Shown here one piece after another: positions 21,400-33,366 of a stretch of 64,000 nucleotides of DNA (position 1 is the first letter of the stretch; each line of letters opens with the position of its first letter). The stretch is from NCBI GenBank assembly GCA_020465985.1, contig JAANYP010005941.1, positions 124,001-188,000 of the forward strand, given 5' to 3'. The DNA is from Centrapalus pauciflorus (lineage: Eukaryota; Streptophyta; Magnoliopsida; Asterales; Asteraceae). Under the pieces are notes generated by a model that was not told the origin of the DNA, ran no database searches, and was given only the letters and a program-made list of their open reading frames with translations. The translations under genes and the position numbers were made by a program.

Positions 21400-23279
21400 G
21401 ATTCAACATACCCAATTTGTAAACCAAAAAGTTAAAGTGTTTTCCATCTAACGCTTTGGTAAACAAATCAGCTAGTTAATATTCAGTCGGTACAAAATAC
21501 AATTCTACATTTCCATTTTCTACATGATCTTTTATGAAATGCTACCGAATGTCAACGTCTTTAGTTTTGGAGTCTTGCACCAGATTAGAAGCTATCGCAA
21601 TTACGCTCTGTGAATCAGAAGATATTGGGGTCTTCTTAAGTGTAAACCCGTAGTCTCGTAGTAGGCTCTTCATCTACAACACTTGTGAATAGCATAATGA
21701 TATAGCAACATACTCAGCTTCTGTTGTTGATAGTAACACGCAGTGTTATTTCTTGGATGACCAGCAGACGGGTTTGTCACCAAGGAATTGAACTGCTCAT
21801 GATGTGCTCTTTCTATCCATTTTTTCACTTGCATGATCAGCTTCAGAAAAGGCAATCAATGTGAATGATGATTCCCTAGGATACCACATACCTAAGTTCG
21901 AAGTACCCTTCAAATAGCTTAAAATTCTTTTGGCTGCAGCCAAATGTGATTCTTTTGGATTTGCTTGATATCTAGCACAGACATAAGTAGCAAACATAAT
22001 ATCAGGTCTACTTGCGGTTAAGTACATTAACGACCCAATAATACCTCGATAGTGAGTTACATCAACAGGTTTCCCTCTAATGTCCTCATCGAGTTTTGAT
22101 TTAGAATCAGGAGCCATGGGTGTTTTCATGGGGGGTATTGTTGACCATGTTAAATTTCTTCAACATGCCTTGAATATATTTGGACTGGTTGATGAAAATT
22201 CCATCACTCAGTTGTTTCACTTGTGCAAGATAAAATTTATTTCACCCATCATGCTCATTTCAAATTTCTGAGACATTAATAACGCGAACTTTTTACAAAA
22301 TTCAGGATTAATAGACCCAAATATTATATCGTCTACATATATCTGCATAACTATGATATCCGGAACCTGTCGTTTAATGAATAGGGTAATGTCTACTCCA
22401 CCTTTGTTGAAGCCACATTTTAATAGATTAAATTATAAGGCATCAAACCAAGCTCGAGGTGTTTGTTTAAGGCCATACAAAGACTTGTCTAAAATATATA
22501 TACATGATCAGGCTTCAAAGGATCAGCAAATCATTCGGGCTGATATGTATAGACTTCATCTATTAACTCCCTATTCAAAAATGTAGCTTTTACATCCATT
22601 TGATATATAGTGAAATTGTTATGAGCTGCAAAAGCTAAAAACATTCTAATGGCTTCTATCCGGGCAACGAGGGCAAAAGTTTCATCGTAATCTATTCCCT
22701 CCTACTGACTATATCCTTTGGCCACGAGTCTCGCTTTGTTCCGAATGATGACAACATGTTCATCCTTCTTGTTCTTGAAGATACACTTCGTGCCAATGAT
22801 AGATTTGTCTTTCGGTCTTTCTACCAATCTCTAGACATTCAAACTTTCAAACTGATTAAGCTCCTCCTACATCGCTACTATCTTGTCTGCATCATGAAGA
22901 GCTTCATTCACCGTTTTTGGTTATATCTTGCTCTAGAAATTTGAGAATAGGCATTCATTTATGGTAGCTCTCAGGGTTTGTACAGAAGCAGAGGGATCAC
23001 CAATGATGTTTTCAGGTGGGTGGTCTCTTGTCCATTAAAAAGAATGTGGATAAGGTTGAAGCTTGTCTTGATTGGGATTCAAGTCCTGGTAGGATGTACG
23101 GGTGATAGGTTATGATATTGATGGAATATCAACTGAGGTAGGGGATTCAGAATTTTCATTATTCAAGGGAGTATCATTAGATTCTGGAACTTGATATTGT
23201 TGTACACTTTCAGAGGGAATGTGTACATCAGTCATTGAAACATCTCCTGTATCTTCAGAAATTGGTTGATGTGAATGAT
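21400..23279 (-). pseudogene. pol: RT and RNase H of copia element C
   Basis: The copia-type RT catalytic box YVDDIIFG is at 22328-22339. Downstream, 21797-22129 reads YRGIIGSLMYLTASRPDIMF, then ERILSYLKGTSNLGMWYP-like sequence, the conserved RT-RNase H link. RNase H (21420-21800) keeps STTEAEY and the end LADLFTKALDG. Many stops and shifts separate the parts. RT after integrase places the element in Ty1/copia. Confidence 0.8.
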
Positions 23280-24509
23280 CTAGACTACGACAAGATCTTC
23301 AGTAACCCTGTCAGGAACCAAAATTTGAACATCAGATTTGGTCATATGAAAGTAGTCTTCATAAAAATTTTCAAACAATTTATTTAAATAATTCATGTCA
23401 TCTTTAAGCTTCGAAGACTTCACAAAAATCGTCTGTTTAGACTCTGGTCCTGAACTGATATGTCTAGGAGCCATAATGATACCTTCATCAAATTTAACGT
23501 TGACACTTTCATTGACGGTCTTTGTGCGTTTGTTATAGACTCGGAATGCCACCGATTCTTTTGAGTATCCAATGAATATTCCTTCATCAGCTTTCTGATT
23601 AAATTTTCCCAAGTTGTCTTTATCATTCAAGATAAAATACCTGCAACCAAAGACATGGAAAAATTTTATATTAGGAACTCTTTTATTTATCAGCTCATAT
23701 GGTGTTTTTTCGAATCTTTTATTGATTATAGATCTGTTCTAGGTGAAACAAGCAGTTGCCACAGCTTTAGCCCAGAGGAATAGCGACAGATTTGAATATG
23801 CGAGCATCGTCCTTGCATATTCCACAAGCGTTCGGTTTCGTCTTTCAACTACGCCGTTATGTTGTGGGGTACGAGCTGCTGGAAATGTTGTGTTATCCCA
23901 ACAGAATTAAGAAATGTCTCGAGGGACTTGTTCATAAACTCTGCACCATTATCAGATCTAATGGTCTGGACAGAAAGCTGCAACCTAACTTGTATCTTTA
24001 TCTATGAAGTCTATTATTATCTTAGTAGCTTCAGACATGGATCTTAGGAAGAACACCCATGCGTATCTTGAATAATCATCAACTATCACCGACACATATT
24101 TCTTCTTATTGATGCTTTGTACTCGCATAGGCCCGCACAAATCCATATGAGGTGGCTCCAACGGCCTAGTTGAAGAATGTTCAACTTTTAATTTGTGTGA
24201 AGCCCTCACCATCTTCCCTTTTTCGCATGCTGCACACAACTACTTCTTTTGAAATTGGAGAGTCGGTAGACCTTTTACTAAACCACCTTTTGCAAGATTG
24301 CTTAGTTCTTTGAAGTTCAAATGATATAGACGGTGATGCCACAACCAGGATTCTTTTGATATTGCCTTTGACAGTAAACAGACATCCTTCTTTAGATCAA
24401 TATTTTCTATGTCTATTGAGTACAAATTTGTTTTTCTAGTTCCAGCTAGGATTTCCTTCCCTTCTCTAGATCTTATGCTACACCTATTCTTCTTAAAATT
24501 GACTTCCAA
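23280..24509 (-). pseudogene. pol: pre-integrase and integrase of copia element C
   Basis: 24240-24509 holds the GAG-pre-integrase region (LWHHRLYHLNFKELSNLA). 23985-24239 starts the catalytic core with CAACEKGKMVRASHK and HMDLCGPM (first Asp), then VIVDDYSRYAWVFFL. The second Asp and Glu regions follow with frameshifts (about 23760-23980). 23280-23630 is the C-terminal part with ADEGIFIGYSKESVAFRVYN. The segment at 24170-24300 is the same fragment found four times in the tandem array. Confidence 0.8.
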
Positions 24510-26077
24510 TCCTTTGTCACACAGTTGGCCAATGCTGAACAGAATGTGGCCAAGACAATCTACATAGAATTCCTTCTGAATGGTAATCCTTTCGTATTCC
24601 AGACTTCCATAGCCTTTGATTGGACAGTTCTTTTTGGAACTGACTTTAAAATTTGTTTCTTTGGATCCCCTTTCTATTTAAAAATGGAAACATTGTTCTT
24701 TGTTACCCATACAAACATATCCGACTTATACACAGATTTAACATTCAACGCATGGCATTTAGTAGAATTAAACGAAAACAGTTCAGCACGAGAGTATTTT
24801 GAGCATTGTTTAACAGTTGATATATTACAGACAGAATTCTCTAAAGATCTAATCCTATCTGTAATACTAGTATCTTCCATTCTCCATTCCTTTCTAAAAC
24901 TCGTCTTTTTCTTTTCCACTTGCTTCTTTCGCCATATTTGCTTCGATGTTCTTTTCACAGAATTTTCTGACATAACTGTAGAACAACAATTAGTCAATTT
25001 TGTATTATCCTTAGTCTGTAAAAGTTTCTTACCTTTTGAAGCTTACGCTTTCATTGCAGTTGTAACCTTTAATGAAGATAAATTACCTTTTTCAAATTTT
25101 GGAGTAACAAAAGAAACTTTTGCTTTCTCCTTTTTGTGTAAAACAGGTGATGGAACTTATTCAACCTTAGGATCTGTAGGTATTCTTTTCAAAATACTTA
25201 CTAGTTCTTTAGGTTTATCAGTTTGTTTGTCATGATGTGGTTTAATAAACTCATCAATTTTGAAAAACATTTCTTCCAAAGAGTTGAATTCAGAGTTCAT
25301 ACACATATCAAACTCTTTTTCAGAATTAATAGGTTTAGGTTGAATTAAAGATATGTGATCTGGTTGAGTTTTGATTTGAGGCTGTTCTTTAATTTTTCAT
25401 TTCCAAATCTTTAATCACAGCCGGAAGCTTTTCCTTTTCATTCTCAAAAGTTTTAATTTTCAATATAAGATCATAATTAATCTTCTCAAGAATTGTGTTC
25501 GAAATGTATGGCTTTTGAGTGAAAGATGTATTTTCAGACAAATTTTTATCCGAATATGTCTGAATTTACTCTTCTGATTTACAACGATTTTTATAACATT
25601 CATTAAGCTTGTTATAATCCAGTGTATTTAGCATTATATCTTGTCTCAATCTTTTCAGATCTTCAGCTGATTCTACTTCATCTGAAGCTTTTAAAAATAA
25701 CATTTGTGTTTCTAAATTCATCTATCTAGTATCATACAGAGTTGGTGAACACGAAGTTGCTTTTGTTAGACACTTAGGATTATCACAACCAATTCCTAAT
25801 TTTGAATTATAAAAACCAGTGTCTTTTGGTTGATTCAGAAGAATAATCTGATCCGTTTGACCTCTTTTAGGAAATTCATCTTCTAAGGATATAATTTTCT
25901 CATACCGTTTAGTTCTTTCAGCAAAGATGGAATATATTTTACAGAATAACTTGTCGATTCTAATTTTACTAATTTTAGTTTTTCTGTTAAATTAGAAATA
26001 CTGTTACTCAGCTGTTGGTTCTGCAGTTGAATGTCAATGTATTTTTCTTCTATGTTAGACATAGATTGCAATGCAAA
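24510..26077 (-). pseudogene. gag: gag 3' part and protease remnant of element C
   Basis: The minus strand holds coiled-coil and Lys/Glu-rich gag sequence, for example LQNQQLSNSISNLTEKLK at 25883-26071. Near 24530-24700 it enters the protease domain end (IKGYGSLEYERITIQKEFYV). The protease active-site block present in relative C2 (45780-45850) is missing, so a deletion joined gag linker to the C-terminal protease part. The gene continues across element E at 36704. Confidence 0.65.
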
Positions 26078-26082
26078 TGCTT

Positions 26083-26745
26083 TGTCAGGATCTTAACTTA
26101 ACTAACCAAGACTAACTGATTTGAATTTATCAGAGTATAAATCAATTATCTTGCTTTGAATCAAAGTTTAATTAAGAAGTTTGCGGAATAACACTCAATT
26201 ATTTTAACAAAAGCTTTCAGAATTAATAACAAATAAACACAAGTAATAATCAAAACTGCTTGTATTGCTGAATCAGAATGATTACAATCACCTCTAATCT
26301 GTTTGATTAGGCGAAGAACACAAATTGTTCTTAGGGTTTTACAACCTTAGAGGCTTATGGAAACTTAAACAAAAAGCAATTACAAAGTTGAATACGCAGA
26401 AACTTCTAATACAATAGAAAAGCCTATTCTATGTATTTATAATGCTTTCTGATTTGTTTCCTTGAAGGACTCTGACTTCTCTGATAGTAGATATGCAGAA
26501 ATCTTCATGTAGATATCTTTTCCTGAATATCAGCACTTTCTGTTTATGAAACCGTTGAGCAGCTTGAATCTCTTAGCAGTCTGAGCAGGGCAGCTTGAGT
26601 GAAATTACTCTGGCAGCATGAATTTTTACACTAACAGCTCGAGATTCTTCAACTAGCAGCATGAACTTTGTACTTGCATAGAAATTCTACTAACAGTATG
26701 AGAAGTCTAACTAACAGTTTGAACTACTTAGAATATTTCCCAACA
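26083..26745 (-). repeat. 3' LTR of element E
   Basis: On the plus strand it runs TGTCAGGATC to TTTCCCAACA. Eight copies of a degenerate motif like CTAACAGYNTGAR crowd 26545-26735. A TATAAATA box in sense lies at 26434-26441. Confidence 0.95.
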
Positions 26746-26759
26746 ATCTCCCCCTAACT
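26746..26759 (-). other. polypurine tract of E
   Basis: In sense TTAGGGGGAGAT stands directly before the LTR start TGTTGGG. It is the canonical plus-strand primer. Confidence 0.9.
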
Positions 26760-26847
26760 TAAATTCTTTACACAAGACTTTAAGTTCTATACAAATAAGG
26801 AAATAAAATAAGTAAACTGTTATTTACAAACCAAAGCATTCAAAAAC

Positions 26848-28108
26848 TTACAACTGTGCAAGTTTCTGATTGACAACTTTCAAAAATTCTTTCTTTAGAT
26901 CCTCTTTATCACAATATATCCTTACTGTCCTCATTTGAAGAAGTATAGCCTTTGGAAGATCAAGAAACTCAAAATTGAAGAACATACCAGAACCATCTGT
27001 AAATCTGATTATGTAGGTCTTTGATTTAACAAACAGATCAACCTGTTTGACCTTCATCTCCTTTGTGTTTTCTATATCTTTTCTTATAGATTCAGGATCA
27101 AAAATACTCTTTAAATCTTTAATGGCTTGTTTGACTTGTGGGAGGGAAGATCTGACTTGAGTAGCAGTCCCAACTTGATACATCCTTGTAAGCTCATCTC
27201 TAGTCATCCTTTCAGCCATATGCATTATGCTCTTGTACTCTTCCTCAGGACCAGTTTCTCTACTTACTACAAAATGATATCTTAAGTCAATGTTATCCAT
27301 TGACTTTGCATACCAGTAAGTAATAAGAGGTTTTGAGAAATTATGCTGGTCAAGAGACTTCTCTATCTCCATTATTTGTTGCAGCTGATGCTCAAAAAGC
27401 ACCCTTTTGACCTGATCAAGCTTTGCTTGTGAGATTGGCTCTGTTTGAGGAATAGGAGCAACAACTTGAACAGAAGGAGCAGGATCACTTGCAGCAGCTT
27501 GAATTGAAACTTTTGAACTTTGGACTTCTTGGGAGACTTTGGCTACCTTACGTTTCTCCATTTCCTTATCATGAATATCTTGCAACCTTTTTGTGCTCAT
27601 GGATTGAGCCATCTTCTTTGGGATACCAGCTGCAAAGGCAAAATTAATTAGAAATCTTCTATACTCAGCCTTTGAATGCCCTGTTGGCATCTTCCTCTTC
27701 CTTTCCCCTTGCTTGACCACAAACCCCCTCAGGTAATCACCTAAGGTTTCATCATCTTTCATTGGGGACTGGGTTTGCTAGACTAATTCTTGATCTTGTT
27801 CTTCTGCTAATTTTCTGGCAATCTCAGCATCAAAGGCAATCTAGGCTTCTTTGGTAGAAAATTTGTGCTTTGGAGACTCTATAAGAATGCCCTTGCCCTT
27901 ATCTTTTGTAGCAGAAGTTGTAGCTTGGCCTAACTTATGGGAGCTTGAAAACCTTCTCTTATAACAACTCCAGTTGCTTTTGAAGAAGCAGCTTGAGTTT
28001 CTAGGCTAACAGCTTGAGAAGCTGTTGAGACTGTTAGCCTAGATTCTTGAACTGTTGGAGCTGCTTGGACTGATCTGTTGGAGCTGCTTGGACTGCTTTA
28101 GGGATCTC
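26848..28108 (-). pseudogene. env-like gene of E, second part
   Basis: An intact 304-codon frame (26848-27762) starts MKDDETLGDYLRGF, but a coding-like stretch upstream (27763-28108) with stops shows that it once joined a longer protein. It is rich in Lys, Gln and Glu, with basic runs (KQGERKRKMP and MEKRKVAKVSQEV), a helical middle (LDQVKRVLFEHQLQQIMEIE) and a more globular tail ending FLKVVNQKLAQL. I see no signal peptide, membrane segment or known enzyme motif. The upstream stretch contains motif repeats of the CAAGCTGTT type. Function unknown. Confidence 0.6.
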
Positions 28109-29641
28109 CTAATTCTCCCCCTTTTTGGAAGCATTGGTTTGGTCAGGAGGACCTAAAACCATTGCCCCTTGGGTTTGAATCAAACGCTCTAATTGAATGA
28201 TCTTATTCCCACAGAGGGTAAACCCTTTATGGAGATAATCCATTCTCTGATTTTGAGCCGCTTCTGCCTGCCTGAGTACAATGATTTGTGCCCCCTGAGC
28301 AGCAATTATGGACTGATGATATTCCAACATTGCTACAACAGGTTGCAGCTTAGGATCCGTTAATAACATAAGTTGCAGACTAGCCTCAAGATCAGCAAAC
28401 GTAGGTGGTGCTTGTGATCTATCACTGGCATGAATACCAGAGGTGGAAACCTCTGGGCCCCTCTGTTCTTGGTACTGGGGACTTCCAGCTGGTGCTTGCA
28501 CACCTGCTGTTGCCATGGGTGTGGTCTTAGGGATGTTGGCACTGTCCTGTGCCTCTTGTGCAGAAGCAACAGTAGTACCATCCACAGAACCCATATGGAC
28601 TATCTCTGGTGAGATGTCCACCTCTTGATTGAGGTTGGGAGTGTCCTCAATGGGTGCCCTGCCGATATTCTGTGCAGAAGTGTCCTCCTGCACAGGGTTA
28701 TTTGGCTCTTGTCTGAGGGCTGAGGAGGAAGGAGCTCCTGGACCTCTTTTCCTTATATATAGTTGTAGTGGGGATGAGGGCTTAACAAAAGGAACTGAAG
28801 GCATTTGTGTATCATGAGGAGTGGGTTGGGGTCCTGGGGGTGAAGCAGTAGTGTTAGGCTGAGCCTGCTCAGGACCCTCTCCTCTGTTTCTTGGAATGAT
28901 GTTCATCATTGCAGAAGGCAATGGAACATCTACACTCAAAAAATTGGCACTTGGCTTTAAAAGCCTTTTAATAGAAGATAGTGAGTGCCTATGGGAGACA
29001 TGTATCCTCTTATGTATATTAAAATTTGTGCAAGTTTTTGCAATTATCTCTGCCAAAAATCGAGGATACATCAAAAATTTCCCATTCTTTAGGGAATGAT
29101 GCCTTAACATCCCCTGGAAAATCATATTTGAAAAATTGAACTGTTGGCCAGTTGAGAAGCACACCAAGGCAGTGGCAATGTTTGATGAAAATTCGGACCA
29201 ACCAGTTCTTTTAGGGCTAATACACTGCTGAATAATGTGCACAAGATATTTCCATTTAGGAGAAAAATGTGCTTTAAAGAAAGTAAAAGAATCAGCAGGA
29301 CCCCTATATCCAATATTATAAAGACCAGTATGTAACTCATTAAGGGATAGGCCGGTTATACCTGAGGCATCTTGAAGATGCAGATGTTGTCGAATGGATT
29401 CCTCAGTTACTGTGATGGGAGTGCCATCGTTTTTGGATACCAGAGAAGGAACTCCATTGATGGTTTTTATAGAAGCACGGTTCCAGAACTGCTCAATATG
29501 AGAGATGTATATGGTGGGATTGATAGTGAGAGCATGATTGATATGGGAACTTCGAAGGAATTCCATGATGTCATGGAACGGTGCAAGATCAGCATGCTTT
29601 AGAGAGTAGGGTAGGAAGTTGTGTTCTTTAACGAACTCCAT
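28109..29641 (-). CDS. env-like third ORF of E, first part (510 aa)
   Basis: It begins MEFVKEHNFLPYSLKHADL at an ATG. Residues 1-230 form a predicted globular helical domain with HALTINPTIYISHIEQFW, KYLVHIIQQCISPKRTGW, ATALVCFSTGQQFNFSNMIF and KFLMYPRFLAEII. Residues 250-400 are Pro/Gln/Thr-rich and likely disordered. Residues about 420-500 look like a coiled coil (VVAMLEYHQSIIAAQGAQII and so on). It ends KKGEN; the DNA there is itself a PPT-like run AAAAAGGGGGAGAA. The position after pol is that of Sirevirus env-like genes, but no signal peptide or membrane anchor is seen. The same domain pattern recurs in C, F and G. Confidence 0.75.
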   Translation of the reverse strand: MEFVKEHNFLPYSLKHADLAPFHDIMEFLRSSHINHALTINPTIYISHIEQFWNRASIKTINGVPSLVSKNDGTPITVTEESIRQHLHLQDASGITGLSLNELHTGLYNIGYRGPADSFTFFKAHFSPKWKYLVHIIQQCISPKRTGWSEFSSNIATALVCFSTGQQFNFSNMIFQGMLRHHSLKNGKFLMYPRFLAEIIAKTCTNFNIHKRIHVSHRHSLSSIKRLLKPSANFLSVDVPLPSAMMNIIPRNRGEGPEQAQPNTTASPPGPQPTPHDTQMPSVPFVKPSSPLQLYIRKRGPGAPSSSALRQEPNNPVQEDTSAQNIGRAPIEDTPNLNQEVDISPEIVHMGSVDGTTVASAQEAQDSANIPKTTPMATAGVQAPAGSPQYQEQRGPEVSTSGIHASDRSQAPPTFADLEASLQLMLLTDPKLQPVVAMLEYHQSIIAAQGAQIIVLRQAEAAQNQRMDYLHKGFTLCGNKIIQLERLIQTQGAMVLGPPDQTNASKKGEN

Positions 29642-29974
29642 TGAAGATCAATTGGAGATTTTAGGGTTTGAGAGATGTGCGTGGAAATTGTTTCAGAGAA
29701 TCAAGAAAGGTTCAGGAAGATATTTTGCAACTGGTAGTTACAATAGAACGAAACTGGAACCTTTAAAGGTTTAGAAATATCTAAACCCACGCACACACTT
29801 GTGGAAATGAGCATATTACCCTGCACACTTTGACAGATCAAGTGAAACAACTAACAGTCCGAGAAAATGAACTAGCAGCATTAGAATATACTCAAGCTGT
29901 TAGTTGAAAATTAGGTGACTGGTAATGAAACAGTGACTCCCCCTTAATCAAGCATATGTATATTGAAAAACAAA
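29642..29974 (-). other. pol-env spacer of E with motif repeats and a PPT-like run
   Basis: A non-coding stretch with CTAACAGTCCGAG, CTAGCAGCATTAGA and CTCAAGCTGTTAG (29850-29915), the same motif family as in the E LTR. GACTCCCCCTTAA at 29935-29947 is PPT-like in sense and lies right after the pol stop. Confidence 0.6.
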
Positions 29975-31359
29975 TTAATCCATGTTAACCATACCAATAT
30001 TTGAGACTAGGAAGGTGAATCTTCTTACATCAAATGGTTTTGTAAATAGATCAGCTAACTGATCATCAGTGTGAATTTTGGTAACTTGGATTAATTTCTT
30101 CTCATTGCAATCCCTTATAAAATGAAATCTAATTTCTATATGCTTCGTTTTGGGAAATTTCACTAGATTTTGTACAATGCTAATTGCACTTGAATTCTCA
30201 ATATAAATGGGAGTGGATAGGAAATTCATACCATAGTCTCTCAGTTGATTTTGAATCCACATTACTTGGGAGCAGCAACTTGCAGCTGCTACATATTCTG
30301 CTTCAGTAGATGATGTGGAGACAGTTGTTTGCTTTTTGCACTGCCAAGAGACCAATCGTGTTCCCAAGTATTGACATCCACCAGTTGTGGATTTTCTGTC
30401 AATGTTGCATCCTCCATAGTCACTGTCAGAATAGGCTGTTAGTTCAAAAGGAGAGTCTTTAGGATACCAGAGGCCTAAATGTGGTTGGCCTCTGAGATAT
30501 CTAAAGATTCTCTTAACAGCAACCAAATGAGAATCCTTTGGAGAGCATTGAAACCTAGCACACACACAGACAGCAAACATAATATCAGGTCTAGAAGATG
30601 TCAGATACATAAGAGATCCTATCAGAGATCTGTATAAATGAATGTCCACATCTGTGCCATCATTGTCTGTATGGAGCTGCTTGTGAGGATCCATTGGAGT
30701 ACTTGCAACTTTGGTGTCTTGATACCTAAACTTTTCCAGTATGTCTTTGACATACTTTGATTGACTGATGAAAAGACCAGTGGGCTTCTGCTTGACCTGC
30801 AATCCTAGAAAGAAAGTGAGTTCTCCCATTGAACTCATTTGAAACTTTTTGTGCATTAATGCCTCAAACTCTGTGCATAGACAATGATTTGTTGAGCCAA
30901 AGATGATGTCATCAACATAGATTTGGACAAGCAGAATCTCAGCTTTGATGGACTTTATGAAAAGTGTTTTGTCCAGAGTGCCTCTTTTGAACCCATTCTG
31001 TAGAAGGTATGATGACAGAGTGTCATACCATGCTCTGGGGCTTGATGGAGTCCATAGAGAGCCTTGTCTAGCTTGTAGACTCTGTCTAGATACTTGTAGT
31101 CCTCAAAACCAGGAGGCTGACACACATAGACCTCTTCTTGAATTGTGCCATATAGAAAAGCAGACTTCACATCCATTTGATACACTTTAAAACCTTTGAA
31201 GCTTGCATAGGCCAAAAACAGTCTGATGGCTTCAATTCTTGCCACTGGGGCAAAGACATCCTCATAATCTATGCCTTCTTCTTGAGTGTACCCTTGTGCT
31301 ACTAGTCTTGCTTTGTTCTTGATGACTATCACTCTCTCATCTTTCTTGTTTCTGAACAC
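29975..31359 (-). pseudogene. pol: RT and RNase H of element E
   Basis: RT starts in 30955-31359 (NKARLVAQGYTQEEGIDYED, then YQMDVKSAFLYG with the first catalytic Asp, YGLHQAPE). A frameshift near 31040 separates it from the YVDD box at 30908-30919. The frame 29975-30856 (293 aa) is intact and carries GELTFFLGLQV, YRSLIGSLMYLTSSRPDIMF, RNase H AYSDSDYGGCNIDRK, STSSTEAEYVAAAS and the end LADLFTKPFD. The third RNase H acidic site reads IEN where relatives usually have IDN. One frameshift and one nonsense codon (31360) block full-length pol. Confidence 0.85.
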
Positions 31360-32295
31360 CTATCTTGTACCGATGGCTCTCTTCCCTCTTGGAAGATCAA
31401 CAAGTGTCCATACATTCTGAATCTTGAATTGTAGCAGCTCTTCCTGCATTGCCTCAATCCAGAATGAATCTTTCAATGCTTCTGATGCCTTTTTAGGTTC
31501 TAGCTGAGACATGAAACAGGCATGTTCAAAAGCATCTAGACTGAATTCAGGAACTGCTTGTTCAGCAGCAGCAGTCTCATTTTCAACCATTTTTCTTGTT
31601 TGAACAGGGGTACGTGGATCACACATTATTTGATTGAGAGGATGATACTTGTGAACTCTGAGGGTAGGCTCTCTTTTTGTCTGGAAAGAAGATCCAAGGT
31701 TTGTATCATCTCCATCAGGACCAGTGGATGGTTCAGCTTCTGGAACAACTAGACTTGACTCTGGGACTGTTTTCCTTTGTTTTGGAGCTGTTTGCTCAGG
31801 ACTTGGGAGTGGCACTTCAGTGTCTAGATTTGTATCATGTTGAGCATTCAGAACCCCTGGAGGGTCACATGACAGAAGTGGTATACTTGTATACTCATCC
31901 CAATTGTTTGAATTTGCAGCAGTTTGAAAATTTGTGCCAACAGCTTGAGAATTTGCATTGACAGCATGAGAATTTGTGTTGACAGCTTCAATTTTGTTTG
32001 CATCAGTGTCTGCAGTATACTCAACAAAGCTCAGAGAATTTGTTAGTGAATCTAAATCAAACAACCAATCAGGACCAGTGCCTTTGACATTTGCAGTATT
32101 TTCATTAAATTCAACATTGGCACTTTCTTCAATGGTTTTAGACACACTGTTATATACTCGATAGGCTTTGCTTTGAAATGAGTATCCTACAAAGAAACCT
32201 TCTTCAGCCTTACTCTCAAACTTCCCTAAGTGAGTCTTAGTGTAAAGAATGGTACATGGACAGCCAAAGGACTTGAAAAAGGCTATTAAGGGTAT
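31360..32295 (-). pseudogene. pol: integrase C-terminus and IN-RT linker of element E
   Basis: The 261-codon frame 31360-32145 covers the long low-complexity linker between integrase and RT, then KKASEALKDSFWIEAMQEEL and WTLVDLPRGKRAIGT, the start of the RT domain. It stops at a TAG where the family has Trp (GT-R-W-V-F). Inside the linker (about 31900-31990) four near-repeats NSHAV, NSQAV, NFQTA are coded by the same CTCAAGCTGTT-like motif that fills the LTR. Integrase end and linker are split by stops at 32150-32295. Confidence 0.75.
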
Positions 32296-33366
32296 TCAAT
32301 TATGGAATAACTCATATGGAGTTTTCCCTTGTGATTGAACAATCTCAACCCTATTTAGAACATAACAGGCTGTGTTGACTGGTTCAGCCCAAAAGGTCAT
32401 TGGCAGTTTTGAATCAGCTAACATGGTTCTAGCAGCCTCAATTAATGTTTTGTTCTTTCTTTCAGCTACACCATTTTGCTGTGGTGTTCTTGGAGCACTA
32501 TATTGCCTAGCAATACCTTTGGACTCACAGAAACTGTTTAGAATATGATTTTTAAACTCAGTTCCATTGTCTGATCTTATCACCTTGACTTTTGAGTTGG
32601 ATTGGTTTTCTATCTTAAGAATAAATGACTTAACTAGCTCAGCAGTTTCATCTTTAGACCTAAGAAAGTAAACCCAAGTAAATCTGGTGAAATCATCAAC
32701 AATAACTAAACAGTAGGCCCTTTTATTCAAACTCAAAACAGATGTTGGACCAAATAGATCCATATGAATCAGCTGAAGAGCAGATGAGATTGAATTTACT
32801 TCTTTGGCTTTAGGAGAAGTTTTGTGTTGCTTGCCTTTAAGGCATGCTACACAATGATCATTAAATATGAACTCCTTTTGTGGTAAACCTCTTACCAGAT
32901 TCTTTTTGACTAAAACATTCATGGACTTGAAGTTCATGTGACACATCCTTCTATGCTAAAGAGCAGAGTTATTGGATGATGCTTTGGATATCAAACAGCT
33001 TAAAGTACTTGATTTGGATAACAGTTCTGTGTCCAAACAGTATACATTGTCCTTTCTTGGTGTTCTTAGTAAAACAAGATTTTCAGGAATTTTAAAATCT
33101 TTTGAAAGGACAATGCACTCAGAGTCTGTAAACAAAACAATATTTTGTTTCTCACAGATTTGAGAGACACTCAATAAATTGTACTTAAGCTGTTCAACAT
33201 ATAAAACATCATTGAAAATCATGTTGCCTGCATTAACAGTACATTTACCTGTCACCTTACCTCCTTTGGAGTTTCCTCCAAATGCAACAAATCCTCCATC
33301 AAAGCCTTTGAAATTTGACAAGCACTCAGAATTGCCTGTCATGTGCCTAGAGCATCCACAGTCCAA
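32296..33366 (-). pseudogene. pol: protease, pre-integrase and integrase of element E
   Basis: The protease active site reads LDCGCSRHMTG (about 33340-33375): Asp-Cys-Gly in place of Asp-Ser-Gly. 32956-33366 continues through the pre-integrase region. The integrase frame 32296-32946 has the zinc-finger end HCVACLKGKQHK, the first Asp in IHMDLFGP, the second in RSDNGTEF and the Glu in QQNGVAERKNKTL, so the DDE triad is intact. A stop sits between the two frames near 32950. Confidence 0.85.

Noticed and set aside
24525..25235. A 236-codon plus-strand ORF, one of the longest on the plus strand outside element B
   Set aside because: It lies antisense to gag/protease of element C, and its Phe/Leu-rich composition is what the Lys/Glu-rich gag gives on the other strand. 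No start context or domain.
28430..28817. Plus-strand ORFs rich in Cys/Gly/Trp
   Set aside because: They are shadows of the Pro/Thr/Gln-rich env-like frame of E on the minus strand.
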